Origin: Streptomyces diastatochromogenes
GTDB taxonomy: Bacteria; Actinomycetota; Actinomycetes; Streptomycetales; Streptomycetaceae
Length of the DNA stretch: 64,000 nt
Reading direction: 5' to 3'
NCBI RefSeq assembly: GCF_002242805.1
Contig: NZ_MCGQ01000052.1
Location: 124,001-188,000, forward strand
Part shown: positions 8,063-16,883 of the stretch, in pieces
How positions within the stretch are numbered: position 1 is the first letter of the stretch
How the letters are laid out: every line of letters begins with the position of its first letter
Notes under the pieces: generated by a model
Seen by the model: only the letters and a program-made list of their open reading frames with translations
Databases searched by the model: none
Told to the model about the DNA's origin: nothing
Made by a program: the position numbers and the translations under genes

Positions 8063-9589
8063 GTGCCCACCGCCACCGCGATCATCAACCTGGACATCGA
8101 GGGACCGACGATCAGCCGCCATCTCTACGGCCACTTCGCCGAGCATCTCGGGCGGTGTGTGTACGGCGGCTTCTGGGTCGGTGAGGACTCCCCGATCCCG
8201 AACGAGGGCGGTATCCGGCTCGACGTCGTCGACGCGTTGCGCGCGCTGAACATCCCCAACCTCCGCTGGCCGGGCGGCTGTTTCGCCGACGAGTACCACT
8301 GGCAGGACGGCATCGGCCCGCGTGAGCTGCGGCCCCGGATGGTCAACACGCACTGGGGCAACGTCGAGGAGAACAACCACTTCGGCACCCACGAGTTCAT
8401 GGCCCTGTGCGAACTGCTGGGCGCGGAGCCGTACATCAGCGGCAACGTGGGCAGCGGCACCGTCCGTGAGATGAGCGAGTGGGTCGAGTACCTGACCCGC
8501 GACGGTGACAGCCCGATGGTGCGGCTCAGAAAGGCCAACGGCCGCGAGGAGCCGTGGCGGGTCAGGTTCTGGGGCATCGGCAACGAGACCTGGGGCTGCG
8601 GCGGCAACATGCGCGCCGAGTACTCCGCCGACCTGGCCCGCCAGTACGCCACGTACTGCCGTGACCACGGCGACAACAAGCTGTACCGCATCGCCTCGGG
8701 CGCCTCCGACGACGACTACAAGTGGACCGAGACGCTGATGCAGCAGATCAGCTGCTTCGGCTGCGAGGCCACCCCGCGCACGTACTTCCAGGGCATCTCC
8801 GTCCACTACTACACGCTGGCCGGCCCCTGGGAGGCGAAGGGCAGCGCCATCGAATTCGGCGCCGAGGATCACTACCGCACGATGCTGTCCGCGCGACGCG
8901 TGGACCGGATCCTCACCGGCCACTCCACCGTCATGGACGTCTACGACCCCCGGCGCACGGTCGGTCTCGTGCTGGACGAGTGGGGCACCTGGTGGGACGT
9001 GGAGCCGGGCACCAATCCGGGCTTCCTGTTCCAGCAGAACACGATGCGGGACGCGCTCGTGGCGAGCACCCACTTCGACGTGTTCCACCGGCACGCGGCG
9101 CGCCTGCACATGGCCAACATCGCCCAGACGGTCAACGTCCTGCAGGCCATGCTCCTCACCGACGGGGACGCGCTGGTGCTGACCCCGACGTACCACGTGT
9201 TCGAGATGAACAAGGGCCATCAGGACGCCACTTCGCTCCCGGTCCACCTGCGGAGCGAATCCGCCCGGCGCCGGGTCGGGGACGACGAGCTGGAGACGGT
9301 GTCGGCCTCCGCCAGCGTCAAGGACGGATCGCTGCTGGTCTCGGTGAGCAACCTGGACGCCGAGGAGTCCGCCGAGGTGAGCCTGGACCTGCGCGGCGGC
9401 CGCATCGGTGAGCCGTACGCGCGCATCCTGACGGCCGACAAGGTGCAGGCACACAACACCCCGCAGGCGCCCACGGCCGTGACACCGCGCCCCTTCGATG
9501 ACCTGACCGTCACCGATCGGGGGCTGTCCCTCACCCTCCCGCCGCACTCGTTCGTCACGGTCCAGGCGCCCGTGACCCTCGCGGACTGA
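8063..9589 (+). CDS. GH51 alpha-L-arabinofuranosidase
   Basis: Releases terminal alpha-L-arabinofuranose from arabino-oligosaccharides. The product has 508 residues from GTG 8063, which has GGAG 7 bases upstream; an in-frame ATG at 8012 lies in the operator region and is unlikely. There is no signal peptide, so it acts inside the cell on imported oligosaccharides. The N-terminal barrel region carries YGHFAEHLGRCVYGG, RWPGGCFADEYHW, the acid/base Glu175 in GIGNETWG and the nucleophile Glu306 in VLDEWGTWWD. A C-terminal beta-sandwich follows. It is the first gene of a tight operon with a GH27 gene and a LacI regulator. Confidence 0.93.
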   Translation: MPTATAIINLDIEGPTISRHLYGHFAEHLGRCVYGGFWVGEDSPIPNEGGIRLDVVDALRALNIPNLRWPGGCFADEYHWQDGIGPRELRPRMVNTHWGNVEENNHFGTHEFMALCELLGAEPYISGNVGSGTVREMSEWVEYLTRDGDSPMVRLRKANGREEPWRVRFWGIGNETWGCGGNMRAEYSADLARQYATYCRDHGDNKLYRIASGASDDDYKWTETLMQQISCFGCEATPRTYFQGISVHYYTLAGPWEAKGSAIEFGAEDHYRTMLSARRVDRILTGHSTVMDVYDPRRTVGLVLDEWGTWWDVEPGTNPGFLFQQNTMRDALVASTHFDVFHRHAARLHMANIAQTVNVLQAMLLTDGDALVLTPTYHVFEMNKGHQDATSLPVHLRSESARRRVGDDELETVSASASVKDGSLLVSVSNLDAEESAEVSLDLRGGRIGEPYARILTADKVQAHNTPQAPTAVTPRPFDDLTVTDRGLSLTLPPHSFVTVQAPVTLAD

Positions 9590-9601
9590 GCGGAGCCGAC
9601 C

Positions 9602-10894
9602 ATGGACCGACCGATCCCCGCCCGGCACACGCGCCCCCCGATGGGCTGGAACAGCTGGGACAGCTACGGCACCACGGTCACCGAGGACGAGGTGCTGGCC
9701 AACGCCGGGTTCCTGCGGGACCACCTGCTCGCGCACGGCTGGGACACCGTGGTGGTGGACATCCAGTGGTACGAGCCGACGGCCCGCGCCCACGGCTACA
9801 ACCCGGACGCCCCGCTGGTCCTCGACGCGCACGGCCGCCAGCTCCCGGCCCCGAACCGGTTCCCGTCCGCCGCCGGCGGCGCCGGTTTCGGACCGCTCGC
9901 CCAGCGGGTGCACGATCTCGGCCTGCGCTTCGGCCTGCACATCATGCGGGGCGTCCCGCGCCGGGCCGTCGCCGCCCGGCTGCCCGTCGCCGGCACCGGC
10001 TTCACCGTCGACGAGATCGCCGACACCGGCTCCGTCTGCCCCTGGAACTCCGACAACTACGGCCTGAACCACGACCATCCGGGCGCCCAGGCGTACTACG
10101 ACTCCCAGGTCGCCCAGTTCGCCCGCTGGGGCGTGGACTTCGTCAAGGCCGACGACATGCTGTTCCCGTACCACGAGCGGGAGATCGCCGCCTACGCCCG
10201 GGCGATCGATCGCAGTGGGCGGCCGATCGAGCTGAGCCTCTCCCCCGGCACCGACGTCTCCCTCGCCCGCCTGGACCATCTGCGGGCGAACGCCACCATG
10301 TGGCGGGTCTGCGACGACCTGTGGGACCGCTGGGAGGACGTCGAGGCCCAGTTCGCGCGGATGGCCCGGTGGGCTCCCTGGCAGGGCGAAGGCCACTGGG
10401 CGGACGCCGACATGCTGCCCCTGGGCCGGATCGGCATCCGGGCCGAGCGCGGTGAGGACCGGCTGTGCCGCCTGACCCGCCCGGAGCAGATCAGCCTGCT
10501 CACCCTGTGGCTGATCTCCCGCTCGCCGCTGATGATGGGCGGCGACCTGCCGACCAGCCCGCCGGAGACCGTCGAACTGCTCACCAACGACGAGGCGTTG
10601 GCCGTGCTCTGGCACAGCACCGGCAACCGCGAGGTGCTCCGCGAGGGGGACCTCGTCCTGTGGACCGCCGACGACACCGACGGGACCACCCGCTACGCGG
10701 CCGTGTTCTCCCTGGCCGACGGACCCCGCCGGTTCCAGGTGCCGCTCGGCTCGGTCGGCGCGCGCCCCGGCGACCGCGTCCGCGAGGTGTGGACCCGTAC
10801 CGACACCCCGCACGACGGCCGCCACCTGACCGCCGACCTGCCCGCCCACGGAGCCGCCCTCTATCGTCTTGCGGAGGACACCGGGCGGGAGTGA
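9602..10894 (+). CDS. GH27 alpha-galactosidase / beta-L-arabinopyranosidase family enzyme
   Basis: Retaining glycosidase of 430 residues without signal peptide. PPMGWNSWDSYG (residues 12-23) is the GH27 signature. VDFVKADDM holds the probable nucleophile Asp184 after strand 4, and VCDDLWDRWEDV is in the acid/base region. A C-terminal beta domain follows. GH27 in streptomycetes includes both alpha-galactosidases and beta-L-arabinopyranosidases; the arabinofuranosidase neighbour makes the latter attractive, but sequence reading alone does not decide. It starts 12 bp after the GH51 stop, and its stop overlaps the next start by 4 bases (GTGA). Confidence 0.88.
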   Translation: MDRPIPARHTRPPMGWNSWDSYGTTVTEDEVLANAGFLRDHLLAHGWDTVVVDIQWYEPTARAHGYNPDAPLVLDAHGRQLPAPNRFPSAAGGAGFGPLAQRVHDLGLRFGLHIMRGVPRRAVAARLPVAGTGFTVDEIADTGSVCPWNSDNYGLNHDHPGAQAYYDSQVAQFARWGVDFVKADDMLFPYHEREIAAYARAIDRSGRPIELSLSPGTDVSLARLDHLRANATMWRVCDDLWDRWEDVEAQFARMARWAPWQGEGHWADADMLPLGRIGIRAERGEDRLCRLTRPEQISLLTLWLISRSPLMMGGDLPTSPPETVELLTNDEALAVLWHSTGNREVLREGDLVLWTADDTDGTTRYAAVFSLADGPRRFQVPLGSVGARPGDRVREVWTRTDTPHDGRHLTADLPAHGAALYRLAEDTGRE

Positions 10895-11904
10895 GCGTGG
10901 CGACGATCCAGGACGTGGCGAAGGCGGCCGGGGTGTCGGCGATGACCGTCTCCAACGTCATCAACGACCACCCCCACGTCCGCCCCGCCACCCGGCAACG
11001 CGTCCTGGAGGCGATGGCCCGGCTCGACTACCGCGTCAACGTGGCCGCCCGCAATCTGCGCAAGGGCCGGACCGGAACCATCGGTCTCGCGGTCCCCGAG
11101 GTGAACCGCCCGTACTACGGCCGGCTGGCCGCCGCCCTCATCACAGCGGCGGACCGGCACGGCCTGCGGGTGAGCATCGAGCAGACCGGCGCACGGCGGG
11201 AGAACGAGCTGGCGGCGCTGTCCCTGTCCCGCAACCGGCTCTACGACGGGCTCATCCTGGCCACCGTCGGCATGGGCCCCGCCGACGTCGGTTCCCTCGA
11301 GGTCGACCACCCCGTGGTCATCCTGGGCGAGCGGATCTTCGGCGGCCCCGTGGACCACGTCGCGATGCCCAACGTGGCGGCCGCCGCGGCCGCCACCCGG
11401 CATCTGATCGAGCGCGGCTGCCGGCGCATCGCCCTCCTGTGCGGGGAACTGCGCGACGAGGTCGACGTGTCGAGCCTGCGCCACGCCGGCTACCGGCAGG
11501 CGCTGGAGGCCGCGGGCCTGCCGTTGGATCCGGAGCTGGTGCTGAGCGTGCCCTCGCTCACCATGGACGCCGCCGCCCGGCGGGCCCGGGCGCTGGCGGC
11601 GGACGGGCCGGCCTTCGACGGCGTGTTCTGTGTGACGGACACCGTGGCGATGGGCGCGCTGCGCGGCCTGGCCGATGCCGGGGTGCGGGTGCCCGGGCAG
11701 GTCAAGGTGATCGGCTTCGACAACGTCGACGAGAGCGCGTTCCTCGTTCCCTCGCTGTCCACGGTGGATCCGGACCACGACCTGATGGCCGAGCGGGCGG
11801 TCGCCCTGCTGGTCGCGCGGATGGGTCATGAGGGACGTCCGGCGCACCAGGAGGAGTTCGTCAGCACCTTCTCCCTGGTGATCCGCGAGTCCACGGGTCG
11901 CTGA
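10891..11904 (+). CDS. LacI-family repressor of the GH51-GH27 operon
   Basis: 337 residues starting at GTG 10891, inside the stop of the GH27 gene (GTGA overlap, translational coupling). The N-terminal helix-turn-helix ATIQDVAKAAGVSAMTVSNV and hinge region NVAARNLRKGRTGTIGL are typical LacI. The periplasmic-binding-like core ends with the effector/dimer region DNVDESAFLVPSLSTVDPD. As the last gene of a glycosidase operon it most likely represses that operon in the absence of an arabinose- or galactose-containing inducer. The candidate operator is TATCGATA at 8028-8035. Confidence 0.9.
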   Translation: MSVATIQDVAKAAGVSAMTVSNVINDHPHVRPATRQRVLEAMARLDYRVNVAARNLRKGRTGTIGLAVPEVNRPYYGRLAAALITAADRHGLRVSIEQTGARRENELAALSLSRNRLYDGLILATVGMGPADVGSLEVDHPVVILGERIFGGPVDHVAMPNVAAAAAATRHLIERGCRRIALLCGELRDEVDVSSLRHAGYRQALEAAGLPLDPELVLSVPSLTMDAAARRARALAADGPAFDGVFCVTDTVAMGALRGLADAGVRVPGQVKVIGFDNVDESAFLVPSLSTVDPDHDLMAERAVALLVARMGHEGRPAHQEEFVSTFSLVIRESTGR

Positions 11905-11921
11905 TCGCTCATTGCCATTTG

Positions 11922-11936
11922 CCTAAACCCTTTAGG
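11922..11936. promoter_or_regulatory. palindromic operator upstream of the TetR gene
   Basis: CCTAAA-CCC-TTTAGG is a perfect 6-bp inverted repeat with a 3-base centre, 38 bp before the TetR start. Its position and symmetry suggest an autoregulatory TetR site. Confidence 0.55.
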
Positions 11937-11974
11937 AAGCAGCATAATCGCTTTCGGTAGAAGGGAGGAAGCTC

Positions 11975-12544
11975 ATGGTGCGTGCAGGCCTGTCCACCGA
12001 GCGTCTGGTCCGGGCGGGCGCGGAGCTGGCCGACGAGGTCGGCTTCGAGCAGGTGACGGTGTCGGCGCTGGCCCGGCGGTTCGACGTCAAGGTCGCGAGC
12101 CTCTACTCGCACCTGAAGAACTCCCAGGACCTGAAGACACGGATCGCGCTGCTCGCCCTGGAGGAGCTGGCCGACCGCGCCGCCGACGCGCTCGCCGGCC
12201 GGGCCGGCAAGGACGCGCTCAGCGCCTTCGCCGACGTCTACCGCGACTACGCCCGGGAACACCCCGGCCGCTACGAAGCGGCCCGCTTCCGGCTCGACCC
12301 GGAGGCCGCCGCCGCGAGCGCCGGTGGCCGGCACGCCCAGATGACCCGGGCGATCCTGCGCGGCTACGACCTGGCCGAGCCCGACCAGACCCATGCGGTG
12401 CGGCTGCTCGGCAGCGTCTTCCACGGCTACGTCAGCCTGGAGGCGGCCGGCGGATTCAGCCACAGCGCCCCCGACTCGCAGGAGTCCTGGACGCGGATCC
12501 TGGACGCCCTCGACTCCCTGCTGCGCAACTGGCCCACCCCCTGA
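11975..12544 (+). CDS. TetR-family transcriptional regulator
   Basis: 189 residues. The N-terminal HTH (about residues 8-55) includes EQVTVSALARRFDVKVASLYSHLKN, a clear TetR recognition region. The C-terminal part, with GSVFHGYVSLEAAGGF, matches the TetR_C_33/WHG-type ligand domain. ATG 11975 follows GGGAGGAAG. The gene sits 21 bp ahead of the SGNH hydrolase gene on the same strand, so it may form a two-gene unit with it. The ligand is unknown. Confidence 0.9.
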   Translation: MVRAGLSTERLVRAGAELADEVGFEQVTVSALARRFDVKVASLYSHLKNSQDLKTRIALLALEELADRAADALAGRAGKDALSAFADVYRDYAREHPGRYEAARFRLDPEAAAASAGGRHAQMTRAILRGYDLAEPDQTHAVRLLGSVFHGYVSLEAAGGFSHSAPDSQESWTRILDALDSLLRNWPTP

Positions 12545-12565
12545 CCCCTCGGAGCGCAGGCCGAC

Positions 12566-13735
12566 ATGATGCACACCACGCCCCTCACCGCCGACCTCGT
12601 ACGCGGCGCCCTCGACCTGGAGCGCACCGAACACGGACTGCTGCCGCACCGGCTTCCGGCCCGGGCCCGGGCCCAGTGCGCCGACCCGCAGCTGCACCTG
12701 GCCGAGTCCCAGCCGTCGGGCGTACGGCTGGTCTTCCGCACGCGTGCCGGCACCGTCGAACTCGACACGCTGCCGACCAAACGGGTCTACGTGGGCGCCC
12801 CGCCACGCCCGGACGGTGTGTACGACCTGCTCGTCGACGGACGCCCGGCCGGCAGCGCGTCCGTCACCGGCGGCAACACCCTGACGATCGACATGGCCGC
12901 CGGCACCGCCGAGCAGCGGCCCGGCCCGGTCGGCACCGTGCGCTTCACCGGCCTGCCCGCCACGGTGAAGGACGTCGAGATCTGGCTGCCGCACAACGAG
13001 ACCACCGAACTGGTCGCCCTGCGCACCGACGCACCCGTCGAGCCGGTGCCGGACCGGGGCCGCAGGGTGTGGCTGCACCACGGCAGTTCCATCAGCCACG
13101 GCTCCGACGCGGCGAGCCCCACCACCACCTGGCCGGCACTCGCCGCCTCGCTCGGCGGGGTGGAGCTGATCAACCTCGGCCTGGGCGGCAGCGCCCTCCT
13201 CGACCCGTTCACCGCGCGCACGCTGCGCGACACACCCGCCGACCTGATCAGCGTCAAGCTCGGCATCAACCTGGTCAACACGGACCTGATGCGGCTGCGC
13301 GCCTTCGGCCCCGCCGTCCACGGCTTCCTCGACACCGTCCGCGAGGGCCGGCCCGACACCCCACTGCTCGTGGTCTCGCCGATCCTGTGCCCCATCCACG
13401 AGGACACGCCGGGCCCCTGCGCCCCTGACTTCGGCGCCCTCAGCTCCGGGCGGTTGCGGTTCCGGGCCACCGGCGATCCGGCGGAACGGGCGCACGGCAA
13501 GCTCACCCTGGGGGTCATCCGCGACGAGCTGGCCCGGATCGCACGGCAGCGGGCCGCCGAGGACCCGCACCTCTACTACCTCGACGGCCGTGACCTCTAC
13601 GGGGAGGCCGACAGCGCCGAACTGCCGCTGCCCGACGACCTCCACCCGGACGCCGCCACGCACCGCCGGATCGGCGAGCGCTTCGCCGCGCTGGCCTTCG
13701 CCCCGGGCGGCCCTTTCGCGGACCGCGCGGTGTGA
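12566..13735 (+). CDS. SGNH/GDSL hydrolase with N-terminal jelly-roll domain (SsfX3-like)
   Basis: 389-residue cytoplasmic esterase-type protein. The first ~165 residues form a beta-rich domain like the accessory domain of SsfX3-type hydrolases. The SGNH core follows: block I WLHHGSSISHGSD with the nucleophile Ser, block II GLGGSALLD with the Gly, block III VKLGINLVN with the Asn, and the Asp-x-x-His pair in DDLHPDAATHRR. Two ATGs are adjacent (12566 and 12569). Substrate could be an acetylated sugar from hemicellulose, given the glycosidase neighbours, or a natural product ester; this is inference. Confidence 0.85.
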   Translation: MMHTTPLTADLVRGALDLERTEHGLLPHRLPARARAQCADPQLHLAESQPSGVRLVFRTRAGTVELDTLPTKRVYVGAPPRPDGVYDLLVDGRPAGSASVTGGNTLTIDMAAGTAEQRPGPVGTVRFTGLPATVKDVEIWLPHNETTELVALRTDAPVEPVPDRGRRVWLHHGSSISHGSDAASPTTTWPALAASLGGVELINLGLGGSALLDPFTARTLRDTPADLISVKLGINLVNTDLMRLRAFGPAVHGFLDTVREGRPDTPLLVVSPILCPIHEDTPGPCAPDFGALSSGRLRFRATGDPAERAHGKLTLGVIRDELARIARQRAAEDPHLYYLDGRDLYGEADSAELPLPDDLHPDAATHRRIGERFAALAFAPGGPFADRAV

Positions 13736-13757
13736 CCCGTACCGGTCCGCCGGGGTG

Positions 13758-14429
13758 TCACACGAGGTGGGCGAAGACCACCAGGTTGTCGGTGTAGTCC
13801 TTCACCGAGTGGTCGTAGTCCCCCGCACAGGTGATCAGCCGGACCTCGGGGCGCGCCGTGTCGGCGTACACGCGCTTGCTCGGGAAGTCGTCCTTGGCGA
13901 AGGTCTCCGTGTCGTCCACGACGAAGTTCGCCTTCCGCCCGTCGGCCCGGTCGACGGAGAACTCGTCGCCGGCCTCCAGCTCGTCGAGGTTGGCGAAGAC
14001 GGCCGCGGAGGTCACCGTGTCGACGTGTCCGGCGATGATCGACGTGCCCGCCTCGCCGGGCGAGGCGCCCTCGGAGTACCAGCCGACCAGATTGGTGTTG
14101 GCCGCAGGCGGGGGCTCCAGCCGGCCGGACGGGCCGAGGGAGAGCGCGGCGAAGGGGGCGTCCACGGAGATCTTCGGGATGAGGAGCCGGATCGGCACCG
14201 AGCGGGGCAGCGACTCGCCCGCCTGCGGGGTGTCACCCTGGGCGGCGCCGGTCGCGCCGGAGGTACGGGATGCGTCTGGGGTGTTGTTCGCACCGTGATG
14301 GCCGCCGAACAGACTGACCGCGAGGACGGCGATCGCCACGCCCCACAGGGTCAGCCGCCCGCCAAAGCCTGGGCTCGGCTCGTCCGTCGCCGGTTCGGCG
14401 GGGGGCGGGGAGGAGGGATCTGCTGCCAT
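13758..14429 (-). CDS. class F sortase
   Basis: Membrane-anchored transpeptidase of 223 residues. A cytoplasmic Pro-rich stretch precedes one transmembrane segment (LTLWGVAIAVLAVSLFGG), then a short linker and the catalytic domain beginning RSVPIRLLIPKI. Catalytic His135 is in IIAGHVDT and Cys201 in LITCAGDYD. No Arg occurs anywhere after the Cys, where sortases normally place the third catalytic residue; a Lys stands at 210. ATG 14429 has GAGGTGG upstream and is preferred over GTG 14444. The gene lies directly downstream of a secreted repeat protein on the same strand, its likely substrate. Confidence 0.88.
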   Translation of the reverse strand: MAADPSSPPPAEPATDEPSPGFGGRLTLWGVAIAVLAVSLFGGHHGANNTPDASRTSGATGAAQGDTPQAGESLPRSVPIRLLIPKISVDAPFAALSLGPSGRLEPPPAANTNLVGWYSEGASPGEAGTSIIAGHVDTVTSAAVFANLDELEAGDEFSVDRADGRKANFVVDDTETFAKDDFPSKRVYADTARPEVRLITCAGDYDHSVKDYTDNLVVFAHLV

Positions 14430-14547
14430 CGGACACCACCTCACTAGGGCACGGCAGCACGGGGATCAGGGCTCGGGGCTCGCAGGCGGGCCGCCGACAC
14501 GGGGTGCGCCGGCGGCGGCCGCATCCCCTGCGCATGCGGTGGTCCGG

Positions 14548-15234
14548 TCAGGACCCCGGCTCGGCGGTCTTCTTGCGGCGCAGGGCGTACATGCCGGTGG
14601 CGCCTACCGCGAGCACGGCCAGCCCGCCCGCGGTGACACCGGGCGTGGCGAGGGCGCCGCCTCCGGTGTGCATGCCGCCGCGCGGCTTGTCCTGGTCGTC
14701 ACCGCCGCCCCAGTCGTCCTTGCCGCGCCCGCTGTCCTCGTCTCCCTTATCTCCCTTGTCACCCTTGTCACCCTTGCCTCCGCTGTCCTCCTTATCGCCC
14801 TTGCCTCCGCTGTCCTCCTTATCGCCCTTGCCTCCGCTGTCCTCGTCCTTGTCCTTGTAGGACTCGGGGTCGAACCTGCTGTCGTCGCTGTTCGAGCTCC
14901 AGTCGTCGTCGCCCCGCACCGCGGCCAGGGCACCGCCGCCCGTGTGCATTCCGCCGCGCGGCGAGTCGTGGCTGCTGCCCTTGTCACGATCCGTGCTGTA
15001 GTCGTTGTCGTGGTCGCTGTCCGACCCCTTGTCCTGGTCGCGGCCGGAGCCTTTGTCGTGGTCACCGCCGGAATCGCTGTCACGGCCGGAATCGCTGTCG
15101 TGGTCCCTGCTGTACGAGGAGTCGTCACGGCCGCCGTCGTCCCCGGCCGGTGCGGCGAACGCGGCGCCGGGTGTGGCGAAGGAGAAGGCGGCCGTGGCGG
15201 CAGCCGTGGCGAGGAGCATGCGGGCAGAACGCAT
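14548..15234 (-). CDS. secreted acidic repeat protein with C-terminal anchor, probable sortase substrate
   Basis: 228 residues. It has a signal peptide (cleavage near AFA-A, residue 28), then a long highly charged Asp/Ser/Gly/Lys-rich region including three perfect EDSGGKGDK repeats (131-157). A 13-residue motif, PRGGMHTGGGALA, occurs twice: at 92-104 in the middle and at 184-196 directly before a C-terminal hydrophobic helix (about 199-217) and RRKK tail. The last arrangement is that of a cell-wall sorting signal, but no LPXTG or LAXTG is present. ATG 15234 follows an AAGGA site. The sortase gene 118 bp downstream supports a substrate role. Confidence 0.8.
   Translation of the reverse strand: MRSARMLLATAAATAAFSFATPGAAFAAPAGDDGGRDDSSYSRDHDSDSGRDSDSGGDHDKGSGRDQDKGSDSDHDNDYSTDRDKGSSHDSPRGGMHTGGGALAAVRGDDDWSSNSDDSRFDPESYKDKDEDSGGKGDKEDSGGKGDKEDSGGKGDKGDKGDKGDEDSGRGKDDWGGGDDQDKPRGGMHTGGGALATPGVTAGGLAVLAVGATGMYALRRKKTAEPGS
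14764..14844 (-). repeat. three 27-bp in-frame repeats within the surface-protein gene
   Basis: These bases encode three consecutive EDSGGKGDK units, followed by decaying KGD repeats. The near-identity at DNA level indicates recent slippage or duplication and makes copy-number variation between strains likely. Confidence 0.85.
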
Positions 15235-15422
15235 ATCGGGGTCCTTCCGCCGTGGCCGGGCAGCGGATTCGACATCGGCTGAATGAACCCGGCCTCGACA
15301 TGAACCACCGTCAGCCAGGCGGTTGCCCCGCACCATCCGGGCCGCCCAGCCGTGTCATCGCGCCACCCGTCTGTCCCAGCGACACGCCGGAACACCCCCC
15401 GTCCGGGTCAGTCCCCCTCACC

Positions 15423-15445
15423 CGACGGCACGCCGCCCGCCGTCG
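15423..15445 (-). terminator. hairpin after the GH43 gene
   Basis: A 7-bp perfect stem (15423-15429 with 15439-15445) and a 9-base loop lie directly after the GH43 stop codon on the minus strand. It is a plausible factor-independent terminator, though short and without a U tract. Confidence 0.5.
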
Positions 15446-16849
15446 TCAGTAGCCCACGAAGAAGGTGGCGTCCGCCTGGTCCGTGGCCGTGGAGATCGGG
15501 TCGATGCGCAGGACGTAGTCCGAATGCCTGATGTAACGGGTGGGGTAGTTGTACGAGCGGAAGGACGTCCAGCCGGCGTCGGCGAGGCCCGCGGTCTTGT
15601 AGAAGGTGGCGTCCTGGGCGAACGCGGAGGTTCCGTCGTTCACGTCGAGGCGCAGCTGGTACGCGTAGTGCCGCAGGTAGCGGGTCGGGTAGTTCACCGA
15701 CTGGAAGGAGACGCCGGCGCTGTCGGCCAGGCCGGGGACGAGTTTCCACTGGGAGTCGGTGTACGGGTCGAAGGGGTAGGCGTCGATACGGCCCACGTAG
15801 TCCGAGTGGCGGATGTAGCGGTCGGGGTGGTTGTAGGACTTGATCCGGTTCCAGGCGGGTGCGCCCCACTTGGCCACGAGGTTGGTGTACTCGGTGGTGG
15901 TGAGGGGCTGGATGGTGCCGTGCTTGGAGTTGACCGGCTGGGTGTAGCTGCGCTGGTCGAGGGCGGTCCAGGTGCCCGCGGCCAGGTCGGTGCTCTGCCA
16001 GGCGTAGAAGACGCCGTTCGGCGTGTACGTGTCTCCCCACAGCCACCAGGTCGCGGAGGTCTGGGACTTGACGAGGATGGGGGCCTCGGTACCGCCGTGG
16101 GCGGCCGGTGTGCTGAAGACGGTGAAGCTCCCGGGGTCCAGCGAGGTGGACTTGGCGCCAACCAGCGCCTGTGCCGAACTGCTCTTGAAGTAGAGGTAGT
16201 TGACGCCGCCCACACCCACGGCCAGGTCTCCGTCGATGACGTCGTAGCCGGGGTCGAAGAAGACCTGCGGGGCAGAGACGGTCTGGAAGTCGCTGGTGTA
16301 GTTCACCATGATCACGTTGTGTCCGCTGGAGTTCACGGAGGAGTAGATGATGCCGTACTGGCCGCGTCCCGCGTCCCAGAAGGCCTCCGGCGCCCAGCTG
16401 TGGGTGTTCATGTCGTGCAGCTTGACGCGGCGGTAGTTGGTGAAGGTGCGCAGGTCGGCGGAGTCCCAGACATGGATGTACTGGCTGACGTAGCTCCAGT
16501 CGGTGCCCTTGAGGTCGGTGGCGAGGACGACGAAGGCGCCGTTCTGCTTGCGCAGGATGAAGGGGTCGCGCAGCCCGCCGGCGCCTTCGGTGGGGGTGAC
16601 GACGGGGTTGTTCTGGTTGAGCGGCATCCAGCGCAGCGCGTCCGTGCTGACGGCGAGGTGCAGGCCGTAGTCGGTGCCGGTGCCGTTCGGGGACTCGGTG
16701 AAGTACCCCATGACATAGGCGGAGTCCGCGGCGTGGGCGGGGCGGGCGCCCAGGCTCAGGTCGGTGGCCGCGGCCAGCGGCACGGCCGCGGCCATGCCGA
16801 GGAACAGCCGACGTGAGGGCAGACCCTGGCGGTGGGGGGTTGCGCGCAT
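15446..16849 (-). CDS. Tat-exported GH43 enzyme with AbfB (CBM42) arabinose-binding domain
   Basis: 467 residues. The N-terminus SRRLFLGMAAAVPLAAA is a twin-arginine signal with cleavage near AHA-A (residue 41). The next ~270 residues look like a five-bladed GH43 propeller, with LRDPFILR and HSWAPEAFWD strands in the usual spacing. The C-terminal ~150 residues form a beta-trefoil AbfB domain, with three copies of an NYPTRYIRHSDY-type repeat. It probably removes or cleaves arabinose-containing side chains of extracellular hemicellulose, feeding the intracellular GH51/GH27 set. The promoter region contains a clear palindromic operator. Confidence 0.88.
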   Translation of the reverse strand: MRATPHRQGLPSRRLFLGMAAAVPLAAATDLSLGARPAHAADSAYVMGYFTESPNGTGTDYGLHLAVSTDALRWMPLNQNNPVVTPTEGAGGLRDPFILRKQNGAFVVLATDLKGTDWSYVSQYIHVWDSADLRTFTNYRRVKLHDMNTHSWAPEAFWDAGRGQYGIIYSSVNSSGHNVIMVNYTSDFQTVSAPQVFFDPGYDVIDGDLAVGVGGVNYLYFKSSSAQALVGAKSTSLDPGSFTVFSTPAAHGGTEAPILVKSQTSATWWLWGDTYTPNGVFYAWQSTDLAAGTWTALDQRSYTQPVNSKHGTIQPLTTTEYTNLVAKWGAPAWNRIKSYNHPDRYIRHSDYVGRIDAYPFDPYTDSQWKLVPGLADSAGVSFQSVNYPTRYLRHYAYQLRLDVNDGTSAFAQDATFYKTAGLADAGWTSFRSYNYPTRYIRHSDYVLRIDPISTATDQADATFFVGY

Positions 16850-16883
16850 GTGGTCTCCTGCGATGCTTCAACTGCCGGTATTT

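Noticed and set aside
8027..10849. 940-residue open frame antisense to GH51 and GH27
   Set aside because: It is the shadow of high third-position GC in the two glycosidase genes: low-complexity Gly/Val/Arg/Asp sequence with no domain motif, while the sense strand encodes complete catalytic sites.
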